A stretch of 64,000 nucleotides of DNA. It comes from Corallococcus silvisoli. Its GTDB lineage: Bacteria > Myxococcota > Myxococcia > Myxococcales > Myxococcaceae. Location: positions 310,001 through 374,000 of the forward strand of contig NZ_JAAAPJ010000006.1 of NCBI RefSeq assembly GCF_009909145.1, written 5' to 3'. The notes beneath the pieces are model-generated. The model had not been told where the DNA came from and ran no database searches. It was given only the letters and a program-made list of their open reading frames with translations. This document shows positions 1 to 9,870 of the stretch, piece after piece; the stretch's first letter is position 1; each line of letters begins with the position of its first letter. Position numbers and translations under genes: made by a program.

Positions 1-974
1 AGCGCCAGGGAGCGGATGATGAGCGTGGTGGCCTGGCTGCCGGAGTTGCCTCCGGAGCTGATGATGAGCGGGATGAAGAGGCTCAAGACCACGGCGCGGG
101 CGATTTCATGCTCGAAGTAGCCCATGGCCGTGGCGGTGAGCATCTCCCCCAGGAAGAGCACCAGCAGCCAGCCGGCGCGCTTCTTGAGCATCGCCAGGAA
201 GCCCACGTCGAAGTAGGGCGCGTCCAGGGCCTCCATGCCGCCGACCTTCTGGATGTCCTCCGTGGCCTCCTCCTGCACCACGTCCACGATGTCGTCCACC
301 GTGACGATGCCCTTCATGTGCCGCGCCTCGTCCACCACCGGCAGGGCCATGAAGCTGTGCTCGGAGAAGGAGCGGCTCACCGCCTCCTGGTCCGTGTTCT
401 CCGCCACCGTGATGACGTCGCGCTGCATGACGTCCGCCACGCGCTTGTCCGGCGCGGCCTGGAAGAGCTGGCGCAGGGACAGCACCCCCTGCAGCCGCTG
501 CTCGGCGTCCAGCACGTAGGCGTAATAGACGGTCTCCACCCGCTCCCGCGCCTGCTTGCGCAGGTAGCCGATGGCCTCGTCGATGCTCATGTCCGGGCGC
601 ACGCGGGCGAAGCGCGGGTTCATCAAGCCACCCGCGTCGTCCTCCGCGTACGCCAGCAGGACGTTCACCTCGCGGCGGCTGGCGTCGTCCAGCTGCGACA
701 GGATGGCGTCCACCTGTTCCGCCTCCACCGCCTGGACCAGGTCGGCCAGGTCGTCCGGGGGGAGCAGGCGGACCCAGGTGCGGCGCTCGCCCTGGGGAAG
801 GCTGAGGATGAGTTCGCCCTGTTCGCGCGCCGTGAGGCCCAGGAAGAAGTCGTCCGCCACCGCCGCGGGCAGCAGCCGGAACCCCTCCAGGCGCTCGTCC
901 ACGGACAGCACCGCCCAGGCCTCGTGAAGCTCATCGGGGGACAACGCGTTCTGGCTCTGGGGACTCTCCACCAT
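1..974 (-). CDS. mgtE: Magnesium transporter MgtE (partial, C-terminus beyond window)
   Basis: Inner-membrane Mg2+ channel/transporter. Reading leftward from the ATG at 974 gives MVESPQSQNALSPDELHEAW, then the helical N domain (about residues 15-125), then a CBS-domain pair (about 130-255; stretches such as YVLDAEQRLQGVLSLRQLF and FMALPVVDEARHMKGIVTVD), then the first transmembrane region (about 258 onward). The frame is open to base 1, so roughly the last third (remaining TM helices and the pore) is missing. In this family Mg2+ binds the N and CBS domains and closes the pore. The gene stands alone on its strand; 231 bp without a recognisable gene or riboswitch separate it from gloA. Identification is firm. 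Confidence 0.93.
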   Translation of the reverse strand, partial: MVESPQSQNALSPDELHEAWAVLSVDERLEGFRLLPAAVADDFFLGLTAREQGELILSLPQGERRTWVRLLPPDDLADLVQAVEAEQVDAILSQLDDASRREVNVLLAYAEDDAGGLMNPRFARVRPDMSIDEAIGYLRKQARERVETVYYAYVLDAEQRLQGVLSLRQLFQAAPDKRVADVMQRDVITVAENTDQEAVSRSFSEHSFMALPVVDEARHMKGIVTVDDIVDVVQEEATEDIQKVGGMEALDAPYFDVGFLAMLKKRAGWLLVLFLGEMLTATAMGYFEHEIARAVVLSLFIPLIISSGGNSGSQATTLIIRSLA

Positions 975-1205
975 GACGACGGCCTCGGTAAGGGGGGAGG
1001 GTGCGCGTCTCGATGCGACGCGCGCGGGCCTCTCTACACCCCTGCCGCGGACACGGCGAGCGGAAGGCGCGAAACATCGCGCTGAATTCGCGTCCGCCTG
1101 CCTGGTCTGTCCAACCCTCCCGGCCGCCCCCCGGGCCCGACCCCAGGACCCGGTGCCCGGTCCAGGGGCCTGGCGGCCCCCGCGAGAGGGCGGCCCGCGA
1201 GGGGG

Positions 1206-1592
1206 TCAGGGCTTCTGCTGGATGAGCTCGACCTTGTAGCCGTCGGGGTCTTCCACGAAGGCGATGACGGTGGTGCCGTGTTTCATGGGGCCGGGTTCGC
1301 GGACGACCTTGCCGCCGGCCTGGCGGATGGCGTTGGCGGTGGCGTGGATGTCGCTGACGCCCAGGGCGATGTGGCCGTAGGCGGAGCCCAGCTCGTACTT
1401 CGCCGTGTCCCAGTTGTGGGTGAGCTCCAGCGCGGGGTGGGTGTCCTCGGGGCCGTAGCCGACGAAGGCGAGCGTGAACCGGCCGTCCGGGTAGTCCTGG
1501 CGGCGCAGGAGCGTCATGCCGAGCACGCGGGTATAGAAGTCGAGCGACTTCTCCAGGTCGCCGACACGGAGCATGGTGTGGAGGATGCGCAT
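1206..1592 (-). CDS. gloA: Lactoylglutathione lyase (glyoxalase I)
   Basis: Cytosolic VOC-fold metalloenzyme that isomerises the hemithioacetal of methylglyoxal and glutathione to S-lactoylglutathione. The 128 aa protein starts [16 protein letters not shown]. The four metal ligands fall at H5, E56, H74 and E122, the same numbering as E. coli GlxI, and the C-terminal motif [11 protein letters not shown] is present. The frame is open further upstream, up to 1799, but that extension is Arg/Pro-rich and unlike the family, so the ATG at 1592 is chosen. The gene is divergent from hemL. Confidence 0.95.
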   Translation of the reverse strand: MRILHTMLRVGDLEKSLDFYTRVLGMTLLRRQDYPDGRFTLAFVGYGPEDTHPALELTHNWDTAKYELGSAYGHIALGVSDIHATANAIRQAGGKVVREPGPMKHGTTVIAFVEDPDGYKVELIQQKP

Positions 1593-1797
1593 GGGCTGGC
1601 TATAACCGCCGGGGATGGCGGGGTGAAGCCGCGCGTGACGCCTCCCGTCGGGGGGTGACGACCGGGTGACGGACGGCCTCCGGGGGAGGGCGCGGTGCGG
1701 GGCCATGCGAGCAGGCGTCCGTTCGAGCGCGAAAAGGCGACACCCGAGGGCCACGCGGGACGGGGACGGGCGTCCGCCGCGTGCTATGGAACACGGC

Positions 1798-3093
1798 ATG
1801 AAACACGCTCAAAGCCAGGCCCTCTTCGCCCGTGCGCAGGCGCGCATCCCGGGTGGCGTGAACTCTCCGGTGCGTGCCTTCCGCGGCGTGGGCGGCGACC
1901 CCGTCTTCTTCAAGGAAGGCGCCGGCGCGTGGCTCACCGACGTGGACGGCAACCGCTACGTGGACCTGGTGGGCAGCTGGGGCCCGCTCATCCTGGGGCA
2001 CGCGTATCCGCCCATCATCGACGCCATCCTGGAGTCCGCCCGGCGCGGCACGACCTTCGGCGCGCCCGTCGCGGCGGAGGTGGAGTTCGCGGAGCTCCTC
2101 TGCGCCACGATGCCGTCGGTGGAGAAGGTGCGGCTGGTGTCCAGCGGCACGGAGGCCACGGTGGCCGCCATCCGCGTCGCGCGCGGCTTCACCGGCCGCG
2201 AACACATCCTCAAGTTCGAAGGCTGCTTCCACGGCGCGGGCGATCCGTTCCTGGTGAAGGCGGGCAGCGGCGTGGAGACGCTGGGCCTGCCGGACTCGCC
2301 GGGCGTGCCGGCCGCGCTGGCGTCGCTCACGCTCACCGCGCCCTTCAACGACCTGGAGGCCGTGGAGCGCATCTTCCAGGAGAAGGGCAAGGACATCGCC
2401 TGCACCATCATCGAGCCCGTGGTGGGCAACATGGGCGTGCTGGTGCCCCGGCCGGGCTACCTCCAGGGGTTGCAGGCGCTCTGCCAGAAGTACGGCGTGC
2501 TCTTCGTGATGGATGAGGTGATGACGGGCTTCCGGCTGGCGCGGGGCGGCGCGCAGGAGCTGTACGGGCTCAAGCCGGACCTGACCACGATGGCGAAGGT
2601 GGTGGGCGGCGGCATGCCGCTGGGCGCGTACGGCGGCCGGCGCGACATCATGTCCAAGGTGGCGCCGGAGGGGCCGGTGTATCAGTCCGGCACGCTGTCC
2701 GGGAACCCGGTGGCGGTGGCGGCGGGCATGGCGTGCCTGAAGGCGCTGGCGGCGCCGGGCACGTACGCGCGGCTGGAGCAGGTGAGCCTGCTGTTGGAGG
2801 AGGGCTTCCTCGCGGAGGCGAAGGCGGCGGGCGTGCCGGTGACGGTGAACCGCGTGGGCAGCATGCTCACGGTGTTCTTCACGTCGGAGCCGGTGTTCGA
2901 CTACGGGTCCGCGAAGAAGGCGGACCCGGCGAAGTTCGGGCGCTTCTTCCACGCGATGCTGAACGAAGGGGTGTACCTGCCGCCCAGCCAGTTCGAGGCG
3001 GCGTTCGTGTCGCTGGCCATCGGCGAGCCGGAGGTGGCGCACGTCCTCGCCGCGGCCCGCAAGGCGTTCCGCGCGCTTGGCGACGCCCGTTGA
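1798..3093 (+). CDS. hemL: Glutamate-1-semialdehyde 2,1-aminomutase
   Basis: PLP enzyme of the C5 pathway that converts glutamate-1-semialdehyde to 5-aminolevulinate for tetrapyrrole synthesis. The 431 aa length fits the family. The N-terminal signature [17 protein letters not shown] is present. The Schiff-base lysine is K267 in [18 protein letters not shown], and the cofactor motif is [11 protein letters not shown]. An in-frame ATG at 1786 would add only four residues; the ATG at 1798 gives the usual N-terminus. The reading frame is also open upstream to 1666, but that stretch is not family-like. The stop overlaps the likely start of the following kinase gene. Confidence 0.96.
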   Translation: MKHAQSQALFARAQARIPGGVNSPVRAFRGVGGDPVFFKEGAGAWLTDVDGNRYVDLVGSWGPLILGHAYPPIIDAILESARRGTTFGAPVAAEVEFAELLCATMPSVEKVRLVSSGTEATVAAIRVARGFTGREHILKFEGCFHGAGDPFLVKAGSGVETLGLPDSPGVPAALASLTLTAPFNDLEAVERIFQEKGKDIACTIIEPVVGNMGVLVPRPGYLQGLQALCQKYGVLFVMDEVMTGFRLARGGAQELYGLKPDLTTMAKVVGGGMPLGAYGGRRDIMSKVAPEGPVYQSGTLSGNPVAVAAGMACLKALAAPGTYARLEQVSLLLEEGFLAEAKAAGVPVTVNRVGSMLTVFFTSEPVFDYGSAKKADPAKFGRFFHAMLNEGVYLPPSQFEAAFVSLAIGEPEVAHVLAAARKAFRALGDAR

Positions 3094-6000
3094 ACCGGAG
3101 GCCCTGACCGGGCCCGTGCGCTTCGGTCCCTACACCCTCGTGCGCCGCATTGGCGCCGGGGGGATGGGGGAGGTCTTCCTCGCGCGCGAGGAGGGCGTGG
3201 GCCGGGCGGTGGTCGTGAAGAAGGTGCTGCCGGGGCTGGTGGACAGCCGGCAGTTCGTGGGCCGCTTCCGCGACGAGGCCCGCGTGGTGGTGCGGCTGGC
3301 GCACCCGAACATCGCGCGTGTGTACGCGATGGGGGAGGTGGACGGGCAGCTGTTCCTCGCGATGGAGTACGTGCTGGGCAAGACGCTCAGCCGGCTCGCG
3401 TACCGGCTGCGCCAGCGCCAGCGGCTCATGCCCCTGGGCCCGCTGCTGCAGCTGGGCCAGCGGCTGTGCGAGGGGCTGGCGTACGCGCACGACGCGACGG
3501 ATGAGGAGGGGCACCCGTTGCATCTGGTGCACCGCGACCTGTCCCCCGCGAACGTGTGCGTGAGCTACGCGGGCGAGGTGAAGATCATCGACTTCGGCGC
3601 GGCGCAGTCCACGTTGAAGGAGCAGCAGACGGCGCCGCGCGTGGTGATTGGCAATCTCACGTACATGGCGCCGGAGCAGGCCCGCAAGCGCACGGTGGAT
3701 CGGCGGGCGGACCTGTACGCGGTGGGCGTGGTGTTGTGGGAGTTGTTCTCATGGAAGCCGTTGTCGCAGCGGGGCGACCCGTTGGAGCGCTGGCGGCGCG
3801 CGGCCTATCCGCAGTGGGAGCCCGCGGGGCGCTACCGGCCGGACCTGCCGCGCGCGGTGGACGCGTTCCTGGTGCGGGCGCTGGCGTCCGAGCCGAATGA
3901 CCGCTTCCCCACGGCGACGGCGATGGCGGAGGCGTTGGCGGCGCTGAAGGAGAAGCTGGCGCCGGAAGCGACGGATCAGGACCTGGTGCGGCTGATGTCG
4001 GCGGCCTTCCCTCGCGAGAAGGTCGTCGAGCAGCAGACGTTGGATGCCCTGTTGCGGGAACAACCCGAGCGCGCGAGCACGCAGCAGGAGTTCCCGTCGG
4101 TGGACCTGCCGCCCACGGCGGACCTGCTCCGGGCGCAGGAGGACATCGAGACGGAGGCGCTGGACGCGGCGAAGTTGCGACGGGCCGCGAATGTCTCCGC
4201 GGGCCAGGAGACGGAGGCGCTGGACGCGGCGCAGGTGGAGCAGGCGCTGCGGGCCGCGCGGCTGGACGCGGGGGCGGGCCTCTCCGCGGGCCAGGAGACG
4301 GAGGCGCTGGACGCGGCGCAGGTGGAGCAGGCGCTGCGGGCCGCGCGGCTGGGGGCGGGCCTCTCCGCGGGTCAGGAGACAGAGGCGCTGGACTCGGCGC
4401 AGGTGGAGCAGGCGCTGCGCGCCGCCGCGGCCTTGAAAGCGGCGAGCACGGAGGGGGCCGTGGCGCGGCGGCCGTGGGTGGTGGTGGCGGATGAGGGCGG
4501 TCTCCGCCGGGCGCCTCCGGTGCGGCTGCACAACCAGGAGGTCACGAAGGACGCCTGGGTGCCGGGCGTGGGCACGGCGGAGCCCACCGCGCCAGGACAG
4601 CCACCCCTGAGTGGATGGGGCACGAGTGCTGGCGTCGCGGAGCCCACCGCGCCAGGACAGCCATCACAGCCTGGACAGGGCACGAGTGCTGGCGTCGCGG
4701 AGCCCACCGCGCCAGGACAGCCATCACAGCCTGGACAGGGCACGAGCGCTGGCGTCGTGGAGCCCACCGCGCCAGGACCGTCCCTATTGAGTGGACAGAG
4801 CACGAGCGCTGGCGTCGTGGAGTCCACCGCGCCAGGACAGCCGCCACCGAACGGGTGGGCCCCGGGCACGGGCGCCGCGGAGTCCACCGCGCCAGGACAG
4901 CCGCCACCGAACGGGTGGAGCACGGGCCCCGGCATCGCGGAGCCCACCGCGCCAGGACAACCACGACCGAGTGGGTGGGCTCCGGGCCCTGGCATCGCGG
5001 AGCCCACCGCATCCGTGACGCCGCCCCCTGCCGATGGGACTCCAGGCGCGGGCGGAGAAGCCGCCACCGCGTACGAACGCTCCATGCCCCACCGCGCGGA
5101 ATGGACGCCGGGGTCGGGGTCGGACGACGCCACCCCACGAGAGGCTTCCACGCCGACGGAACCCTCTCGGGGCCCGGGCTCCGAGGACCCCACCGACCCG
5201 GGTGAAGGCGCTCGCGAGGGTGCGGATTCCAGCCCGGACAGGCAGGCTGCGGTTGGCCAACCGCGTCACATCGATTGGAATCCGAGCCCGGACGCGGAAG
5301 ACTCCGCTTCACACCTTCGAGCGTCTCACCGTGAGGGGCCGCCCCTGGCCCCGGAGGACTCACCGATGCAGAACCGCCCCTCGCGCCCGGGCTGGACTCC
5401 CGGCGCAGGCAGTGAGGACTCCACGACGAACGAGCGGCCCTCGCGCAAGAGCGGAGCAGGCTCCGCCGGCTGGACGCCGGGCTCCGGCGAGGACGACGCC
5501 ACCGAAGGCGCCGCTCCCCTGGCCCGCCACCCGGACACGGACGACGAAGAGGAGAGCACCGACGTCGAAAAGCCGGGACGCTCCAAGGCGAACCCGCCTC
5601 CCGCGCAGCGCGCCCCCGCGCCGACAGCGCGCCCCAATACCTCCGTGGGCGCGGCCCCGCAGTCACGCTCCGGCGCCGAAGCCTCTCCCGCGCGCCCCAA
5701 TACCTCCGTGGGCGCCGCACCCCAGGCGCGCCCCGCCGCTCCATCGCGTCCCGCCGGCGGGGATGACCCCCAGTCCCGTCCCGCCACGTCCGTCGGGGCC
5801 GCCCCCCAGGCGCGCCCCGCCGCCCCGCCGCCCACCGAGTCCTTCCCGGACGCCACCCGGCCCATGTCCAAGGAGGAGCTGCCCGTGCCCTGGACGCCCT
5901 CCGGCGCGGGCGAAGCCACCGAGGCGCTGGAGGCCGCGAAGATCTTCGGCGCCTTGTCCCAGACGACGGGCAACATGCCGGCCTACCTGGCGGAGAAGGC

Positions 6001-6361
6001 CGCACCCTACGTCCCGCCCAAGGAAATCCCTCGCAGGCAGGCGCCCGTCGTCGACGAACGGCCCCACGAAACCCGCCCGATGCAGGTGCGGACCAAGACG
6101 CGCGAAACGCTCGTGGGCTACGACATGGACATCTCCGCGGCCCTCAAGGAAGCGGAGCTGAAGCGCCGCGAGGCCGAGCTGGCGGCGCAGAAGCGCGACA
6201 ACAAGAAGAAGCCCGCGAAGTCCTCCGGCCCCGGGATGCCGCGCCTGTGGCCCATCCCGCCCCAGTACCGCTTCTGGGCCATGCTCGCGGTGGTGGCCCT
6301 GGCGGTCGGCCTGGGCTTCGGGCTGGTGTGGCTCTCCCTGGGCCTGGGGGGCGGCGACTGA
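3077..6361 (+). CDS. Tail-anchored Ser/Thr protein kinase with repeat-rich linker
   Basis: Eukaryote-like (Pkn/Hanks-type) kinase of about 1,094 aa. The N-terminal kinase domain (about residues 15-300) has the glycine loop RIGAGGMGEVFLA, lysine K48 in VVVKKVLPG, the catalytic loop HRDLSPANVC (H152), DFG at 172 and the APEQ motif. The linker follows: three copies of an ETEALDAAQVEQALRAARL-type unit (about 360-450), eight 20-residue copies of a TSAGVAEPTAPGQP-type unit, and Pro-rich SVGAAPQARPA repeats. One transmembrane helix at about 1066-1090 ends the protein only four residues later, so the kinase and linker should be cytoplasmic and tail-anchored. The start is uncertain: TTG at 3077 overlaps hemL by 17 bp, and GTG at 3116 (VRFGPYTLV) has a GGAGG upstream. 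Substrates are unknown. Confidence 0.9.
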   Translation: MATPVEPEALTGPVRFGPYTLVRRIGAGGMGEVFLAREEGVGRAVVVKKVLPGLVDSRQFVGRFRDEARVVVRLAHPNIARVYAMGEVDGQLFLAMEYVLGKTLSRLAYRLRQRQRLMPLGPLLQLGQRLCEGLAYAHDATDEEGHPLHLVHRDLSPANVCVSYAGEVKIIDFGAAQSTLKEQQTAPRVVIGNLTYMAPEQARKRTVDRRADLYAVGVVLWELFSWKPLSQRGDPLERWRRAAYPQWEPAGRYRPDLPRAVDAFLVRALASEPNDRFPTATAMAEALAALKEKLAPEATDQDLVRLMSAAFPREKVVEQQTLDALLREQPERASTQQEFPSVDLPPTADLLRAQEDIETEALDAAKLRRAANVSAGQETEALDAAQVEQALRAARLDAGAGLSAGQETEALDAAQVEQALRAARLGAGLSAGQETEALDSAQVEQALRAAAALKAASTEGAVARRPWVVVADEGGLRRAPPVRLHNQEVTKDAWVPGVGTAEPTAPGQPPLSGWGTSAGVAEPTAPGQPSQPGQGTSAGVAEPTAPGQPSQPGQGTSAGVVEPTAPGPSLLSGQSTSAGVVESTAPGQPPPNGWAPGTGAAESTAPGQPPPNGWSTGPGIAEPTAPGQPRPSGWAPGPGIAEPTASVTPPPADGTPGAGGEAATAYERSMPHRAEWTPGSGSDDATPREASTPTEPSRGPGSEDPTDPGEGAREGADSSPDRQAAVGQPRHIDWNPSPDAEDSASHLRASHREGPPLAPEDSPMQNRPSRPGWTPGAGSEDSTTNERPSRKSGAGSAGWTPGSGEDDATEGAAPLARHPDTDDEEESTDVEKPGRSKANPPPAQRAPAPTARPNTSVGAAPQSRSGAEASPARPNTSVGAAPQARPAAPSRPAGGDDPQSRPATSVGAAPQARPAAPPPTESFPDATRPMSKEELPVPWTPSGAGEATEALEAAKIFGALSQTTGNMPAYLAEKAAPYVPPKEIPRRQAPVVDERPHETRPMQVRTKTRETLVGYDMDISAALKEAELKRREAELAAQKRDNKKKPAKSSGPGMPRLWPIPPQYRFWAMLAVVALAVGLGFGLVWLSLGLGGGD
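4145..4435 (+). repeat. Imperfect tandem repeat inside the kinase linker (ETEALDAAQ units)
   Basis: Three long copies, plus one shortened first copy, of a 70-80 bp unit encoding ETEALDAA(Q/K) followed by VEQALRAARL. Copies differ by small in-frame length changes around the Ala/Gly linker. The unit is predicted to be short amphipathic helices. A related single element, EATEALEAAKIFGALSQ, recurs near residue 950 of the same protein. Confidence 0.8.
4561..5040 (+). repeat. Eight tandem 60-bp repeats inside the kinase linker
   Basis: The period is exactly 60 bp (20 codons), with a core encoding AEPTAPGQP preceded by TSAG(V/A). The copies at 4621-4680 and 4681-4740 are identical over 60 bp. Outer copies diverge progressively, as expected for recent slippage or unequal recombination in the middle. 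The encoded segment is Pro/Gly/Ser-rich and probably disordered, so it can change length without disturbing the kinase domain. Confidence 0.9.
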
Positions 6362-6493
6362 GCCGCCTGCGTCAGTCCCTCGCCAGCAGCCGGTGCGCGG
6401 GCCTTGGCCCGTGAAGCCGCCGCCGGAGTCCTCCACCGGGTCGTCCGGCTGACGCGCGGGCTCGCGTCCCGCCGCGCGCCCTCCGTGTCCGGC

Positions 6494-9163
6494 TCATCCG
6501 CCCGTCAGGGCCAGGGGTGGGGTGGGCCCCAACTGGAGGAACAGCCGGGCGATGGTGCCCCCCTTCTCCGGTATCTCCAGCGACAGCTGGCCCTGATGCG
6601 AGTCGATGATGCGCTTCACCACGGCGAGCCCCAGCCCGGTGCCCTGGGCCTTGGTCGTGAAGAAGGGCTCGAAGACGCGCATGCGCAGCTCCTGCGGGAT
6701 GCCTGGCCCGGTGTCGCAGATCTCCACCTGCACGCCGGCCCGCTCCACCCATGCCTTCCGCGCCACCACCCGCAGCGTGCCGCCATGGGGCATGGCCTGC
6801 ACCGCGTTGAGCGCCAGGTTGAGGAAGGCCTGGCGCATGAGCCGCTCATCCACCGTCACCGACGGCAGGTCCTCTTCCATCAGCCACTCCACCAGGATGG
6901 GCGGAGGCTGGCCGCCGTCCACGTTGGAGAGCGCGCCGCCCACCGCCTCCTCCAGGAGCTGCGTCAGCACCGCGGGATACAGGTGCAGCGACGGAGGCCG
7001 AGCGAAGGTGAGCAGGTCCGCGACGATGCGGTTGAGCCGGTCCGCCTCCTCCCCCACGATGTCCACCAGCGGCGTCGCCGGACTCTCCGGACCGATGATG
7101 CGGCGGATGGTGGCCACCGAATTGAAGATGGCGCCCAGCGGGTTGCGCACCTCGTGGGCCACCACCGCGGACAGCTCGCCCAGCGCGGCCAGCCGCTCGC
7201 GGTGGACCAGCTGCTCCTGCGTGCGCTTCAGCTCCGCGTTGCGCTTCTTCAGGTCCTCCACCAGCCGGGCGCCCTCCAGCGCCAGCGACAACTGGTTGGC
7301 GATGGCGTCCGCCCGCTCCAGCTCCGGGGGCGTGAAGCGGCGCGGCCGGCGCGTCTCCACCATCACCGCCACGCCCACCATCTGCGCGTGCACCGCGAGC
7401 GGCAGCACCATGTACGCCACGCCGTCCGTGGCCCGGCGCAGCTCGTCGTTCATCCGCACATCCACGCGCGCGTCCTCCACCCGGAGCGGCTGGCGCGTGC
7501 GGAACACCTCGCCCGCGAGCGAGTTCGGTGACAGGTCCAGCGGCAGGTGGCGCCCCACCAGCTCCGGGTGTCCCCCCGTCGCCGCGCGGATGGCCAGCCG
7601 GGCGCCCTGCTCATCCGGCAGCAGCACGTACGCGTCCGGGACATCCACGATGCGCGCCAGGCTGGTGACGCCCGTGGCCAGCAGCCGGTCCAGCTCCAGC
7701 GTGGCCGCCAGCGCCTTGCCCACCTCGTGCATCAGCGCCAGGTCCTCCGCCCGGCCGCGCACCTCGTCCAGCAGCCGGTGGGACTCAATGGCCGCCGCGA
7801 AGTGCGTGCCCATGGCCTGGAGCGTCTCCACCTCCAGCGCGGTGAGCCGCCGCCGCGCGTGGAACAGCACGCTCAACGTCCCCACCCCACGCGAGCGCAC
7901 CCGGAGCGGCACCGACACCAGCGTCTGGAACGCCAGCGCCCGCAGCGCGTCACGCGTGGGCGCGGGGCAGGCCTCCGCGTCCAGCACCTGCACCGCGTCC
8001 ACCAACCCGCCCGGCCGGGGGAGCGACCCCAGGCGCGCGCGGCGCACGCGCGCCACCGCGTCCTCGGACAGGCCCCGAGCGTAGACCAGCTCCAGGGACT
8101 CGCCCGTCTCGTGCCGCGAGTCCGCGGGCAGCAGCAGGCACACCGCGTCGCAGCCCAGCAGCCCGGAGATCTCCTCCGTGCCGGAGCCGAAGAAGGCGCG
8201 CGGGTGCGGCGCGGAGGCGGCCTGGGACGCCAGCCGCCCCAGCGCGGTGAGCGCCGTCGCGCGTACGCTCAGCCGCTGGATGGTGCGCGCCGCGTCCAGC
8301 GCGGACGACACCTGGTGGCCAAACAGCCGCACCGCGGCCACGTCCTCCTCGCTCAGCCAGTCCGCCGCCAGCACCAGCATGGCCAGGGGCGCGTTCTCCA
8401 CGTCGATGCGCACCCCCACCGCGTGCTGCGTCTCCGCGCGCCGGAACACCGCCAGCACCGAGTCCATGCGCGCTTCCGACACGAACCGGGACGCCTCCGC
8501 GCCCAGGTCCTCCACCCACGCATCCCCGTCGCGCCAGGTGCGCACCAGCGCCGGCGCCCAGCCGCCCGGCGCCTCCGCCCGCACGCGGCCCCCCAGGGAT
8601 GGCGCGTGCGGCACCAGCCTCGGGGACAGCCCCGCCACCGACAGCTCCACCCCCACGCCGCGAGGCGTCAGCCACGCGAAGCCCAGCTCCAGCGACTCCA
8701 GCCCCCGGAACACCTCCTCGCGCACCGCGTCCTCGGAGTGCAGCGTCCGCACCGCGCTCCCCAGCTCCGCCAGCCGCCGCAACACCGTGCGGCGCCTGAC
8801 CCGGGACGTCACTTCCCGCGCTTGCACCACCCAATCCCTTGCATGGGAATGCACTGTCAATTCCACGCGGACTCCGCCGCTCCCGGCGCGGATCCACGCT
8901 TCGTACGTGCCCGCCACCGGCGTCGTCCCCAGCCGCCGCGCCATCCGGTCCGCCGGGTCCTCCTGGGGCCCGGGGTCCCAGAGGAGCGCCGTCACCGGCT
9001 GCCCCACCAGCTGCTCGCGTGGCACGCCCACCAGGCGCGACAGCGCCGCGTTCGCGTACACGAGCAGGCCGTCCCGAAGCACGAACACGCCCAGGGGCAT
9101 GTCGTCGAAGAGGCGGTACCCCGCCCCGGGCTCTTCGGGAACCGTCCCCACCCGACGGTTCAT
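6494..9163 (-). CDS. PAS/GAF multidomain sensor histidine kinase
   Basis: Soluble-type sensor kinase of about 889 aa starting MNRRVGTVPEEPG. Order: PAS (about residues 10-130, PLGVFVLRDGLLVYANAA), two or three GAF-like segments (about 135-625), HisKA with phospho-acceptor H670 in VVAHEVRNPLGAIFN, and HATPase_c with N-box LALNAVQAMP, GPGIP, FEPFFTTKAQGTGLGLAV. No transmembrane helix is visible, so it probably senses a cytoplasmic signal. An in-frame start at 9265 would add 34 unconserved residues. No response regulator is adjacent. It is divergent from the PqqD-like gene of the peptide locus and shares a 260-bp promoter region with it, so co-regulation is possible but unproven. Confidence 0.92.
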   Translation of the reverse strand: MNRRVGTVPEEPGAGYRLFDDMPLGVFVLRDGLLVYANAALSRLVGVPREQLVGQPVTALLWDPGPQEDPADRMARRLGTTPVAGTYEAWIRAGSGGVRVELTVHSHARDWVVQAREVTSRVRRRTVLRRLAELGSAVRTLHSEDAVREEVFRGLESLELGFAWLTPRGVGVELSVAGLSPRLVPHAPSLGGRVRAEAPGGWAPALVRTWRDGDAWVEDLGAEASRFVSEARMDSVLAVFRRAETQHAVGVRIDVENAPLAMLVLAADWLSEEDVAAVRLFGHQVSSALDAARTIQRLSVRATALTALGRLASQAASAPHPRAFFGSGTEEISGLLGCDAVCLLLPADSRHETGESLELVYARGLSEDAVARVRRARLGSLPRPGGLVDAVQVLDAEACPAPTRDALRALAFQTLVSVPLRVRSRGVGTLSVLFHARRRLTALEVETLQAMGTHFAAAIESHRLLDEVRGRAEDLALMHEVGKALAATLELDRLLATGVTSLARIVDVPDAYVLLPDEQGARLAIRAATGGHPELVGRHLPLDLSPNSLAGEVFRTRQPLRVEDARVDVRMNDELRRATDGVAYMVLPLAVHAQMVGVAVMVETRRPRRFTPPELERADAIANQLSLALEGARLVEDLKKRNAELKRTQEQLVHRERLAALGELSAVVAHEVRNPLGAIFNSVATIRRIIGPESPATPLVDIVGEEADRLNRIVADLLTFARPPSLHLYPAVLTQLLEEAVGGALSNVDGGQPPPILVEWLMEEDLPSVTVDERLMRQAFLNLALNAVQAMPHGGTLRVVARKAWVERAGVQVEICDTGPGIPQELRMRVFEPFFTTKAQGTGLGLAVVKRIIDSHQGQLSLEIPEKGGTIARLFLQLGPTPPLALTGG

Positions 9164-9343
9164 GCGCTCTGTGCTTCTCACCCGCGTCACGTTGGCACCC
9201 TTGGGGGCCTCCGGTGAAGCCACCCCCGTCACCCAATCGCCCACCAGCGCACAACACGCCCCCACCGCGTCACGCCAACGCGCCGTTTCAAACCTTGCAC
9301 GTCATGAATCACTTTCATCCACCCAACCCAGGGTGTGGCTTGG

Positions 9344-9372
9344 TTGACATTGAGAATGGAAACATCTAGAAC
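9344..9372 (+). promoter_or_regulatory. Sigma-70-like promoter for the peptide locus
   Basis: A consensus -35 TTGACA (9344-9349), a 17-bp spacer and a -10 TAGAAC (9367-9372) lie in a locally AT-rich stretch between the histidine kinase and the PqqD-like gene. A transcript would start near 9379, about 45 nt before the GTG start. Confidence 0.6.
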
Positions 9373-9423
9373 CATGAATTTATAACAACGCGACTTGCGC
9401 TGGACTCCCAGGCCTGACCGGGA

Positions 9424-9735
9424 GTGACCAGTGTTCGCGTCACCCAGGGGAATGTCTTGAGCCTGCCCCGTGCGACTTCCGGCGTCATCGTCCAGCAGCA
9501 GGACGGAGCCTTCTTCCTTCTGGACACCGAAGGGGGAGAGGTCTTCCGGGTGAACGAGACCGCCGCGCGCATCTTCGAGCTGTGCCAGAGCGGCACGTCG
9601 CTCGACGGGGCCGTGGCGTCGCTGGCCCGGAGCGCGGGCGCGGTGGGCCAGGACGCGGACATCCGCGAGGACGTCCAGCGCACCGTGGAGCAGTTCCTGG
9701 AACTGGGGTTGTGCGAAGCCGCGCAGTCCGTCTGA
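9424..9735 (+). CDS. PqqD-family peptide-recognition (RRE) protein
   Basis: 103 aa protein. The central segment (FFLLDTEGGEVFRVNETAAR, then IFELCQSGTSLDGAVASLA) is the PqqD fold: a wHTH-like RiPP recognition element that binds precursor leader peptides and presents them to tailoring enzymes. The start is GTG 9424, or alternatively TTG 9457, which has AGGGG six bases upstream and gives MSLPRATSG. It is the first gene of the locus, 300 bp before the precursor array. PqqD proteins usually pair with a radical-SAM enzyme; none is in this window, and the candidate partner is the DUF692 enzyme 6 kb downstream. Confidence 0.85.
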   Translation: MTSVRVTQGNVLSLPRATSGVIVQQQDGAFFLLDTEGGEVFRVNETAARIFELCQSGTSLDGAVASLARSAGAVGQDADIREDVQRTVEQFLELGLCEAAQSV

Positions 9736-9870
9736 TCGCCTTTCGAAGTCGCCGCCCTCCGCTGTCCGCCGCGAGGCTCCCCCCTTCCGCGGCCTTGATG
9801 CCTCATTCATTCGAAGAGCCGCCCCGTGAGAGGGGTTGGGCCGCGCCATGCCCTGGCTCCAGGTGTCGTG

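Noticed and set aside
1600..3042. 480-codon minus-strand frame opposite hemL
   Set aside because: Antisense shadow of hemL; hemL has all family motifs on the plus strand.
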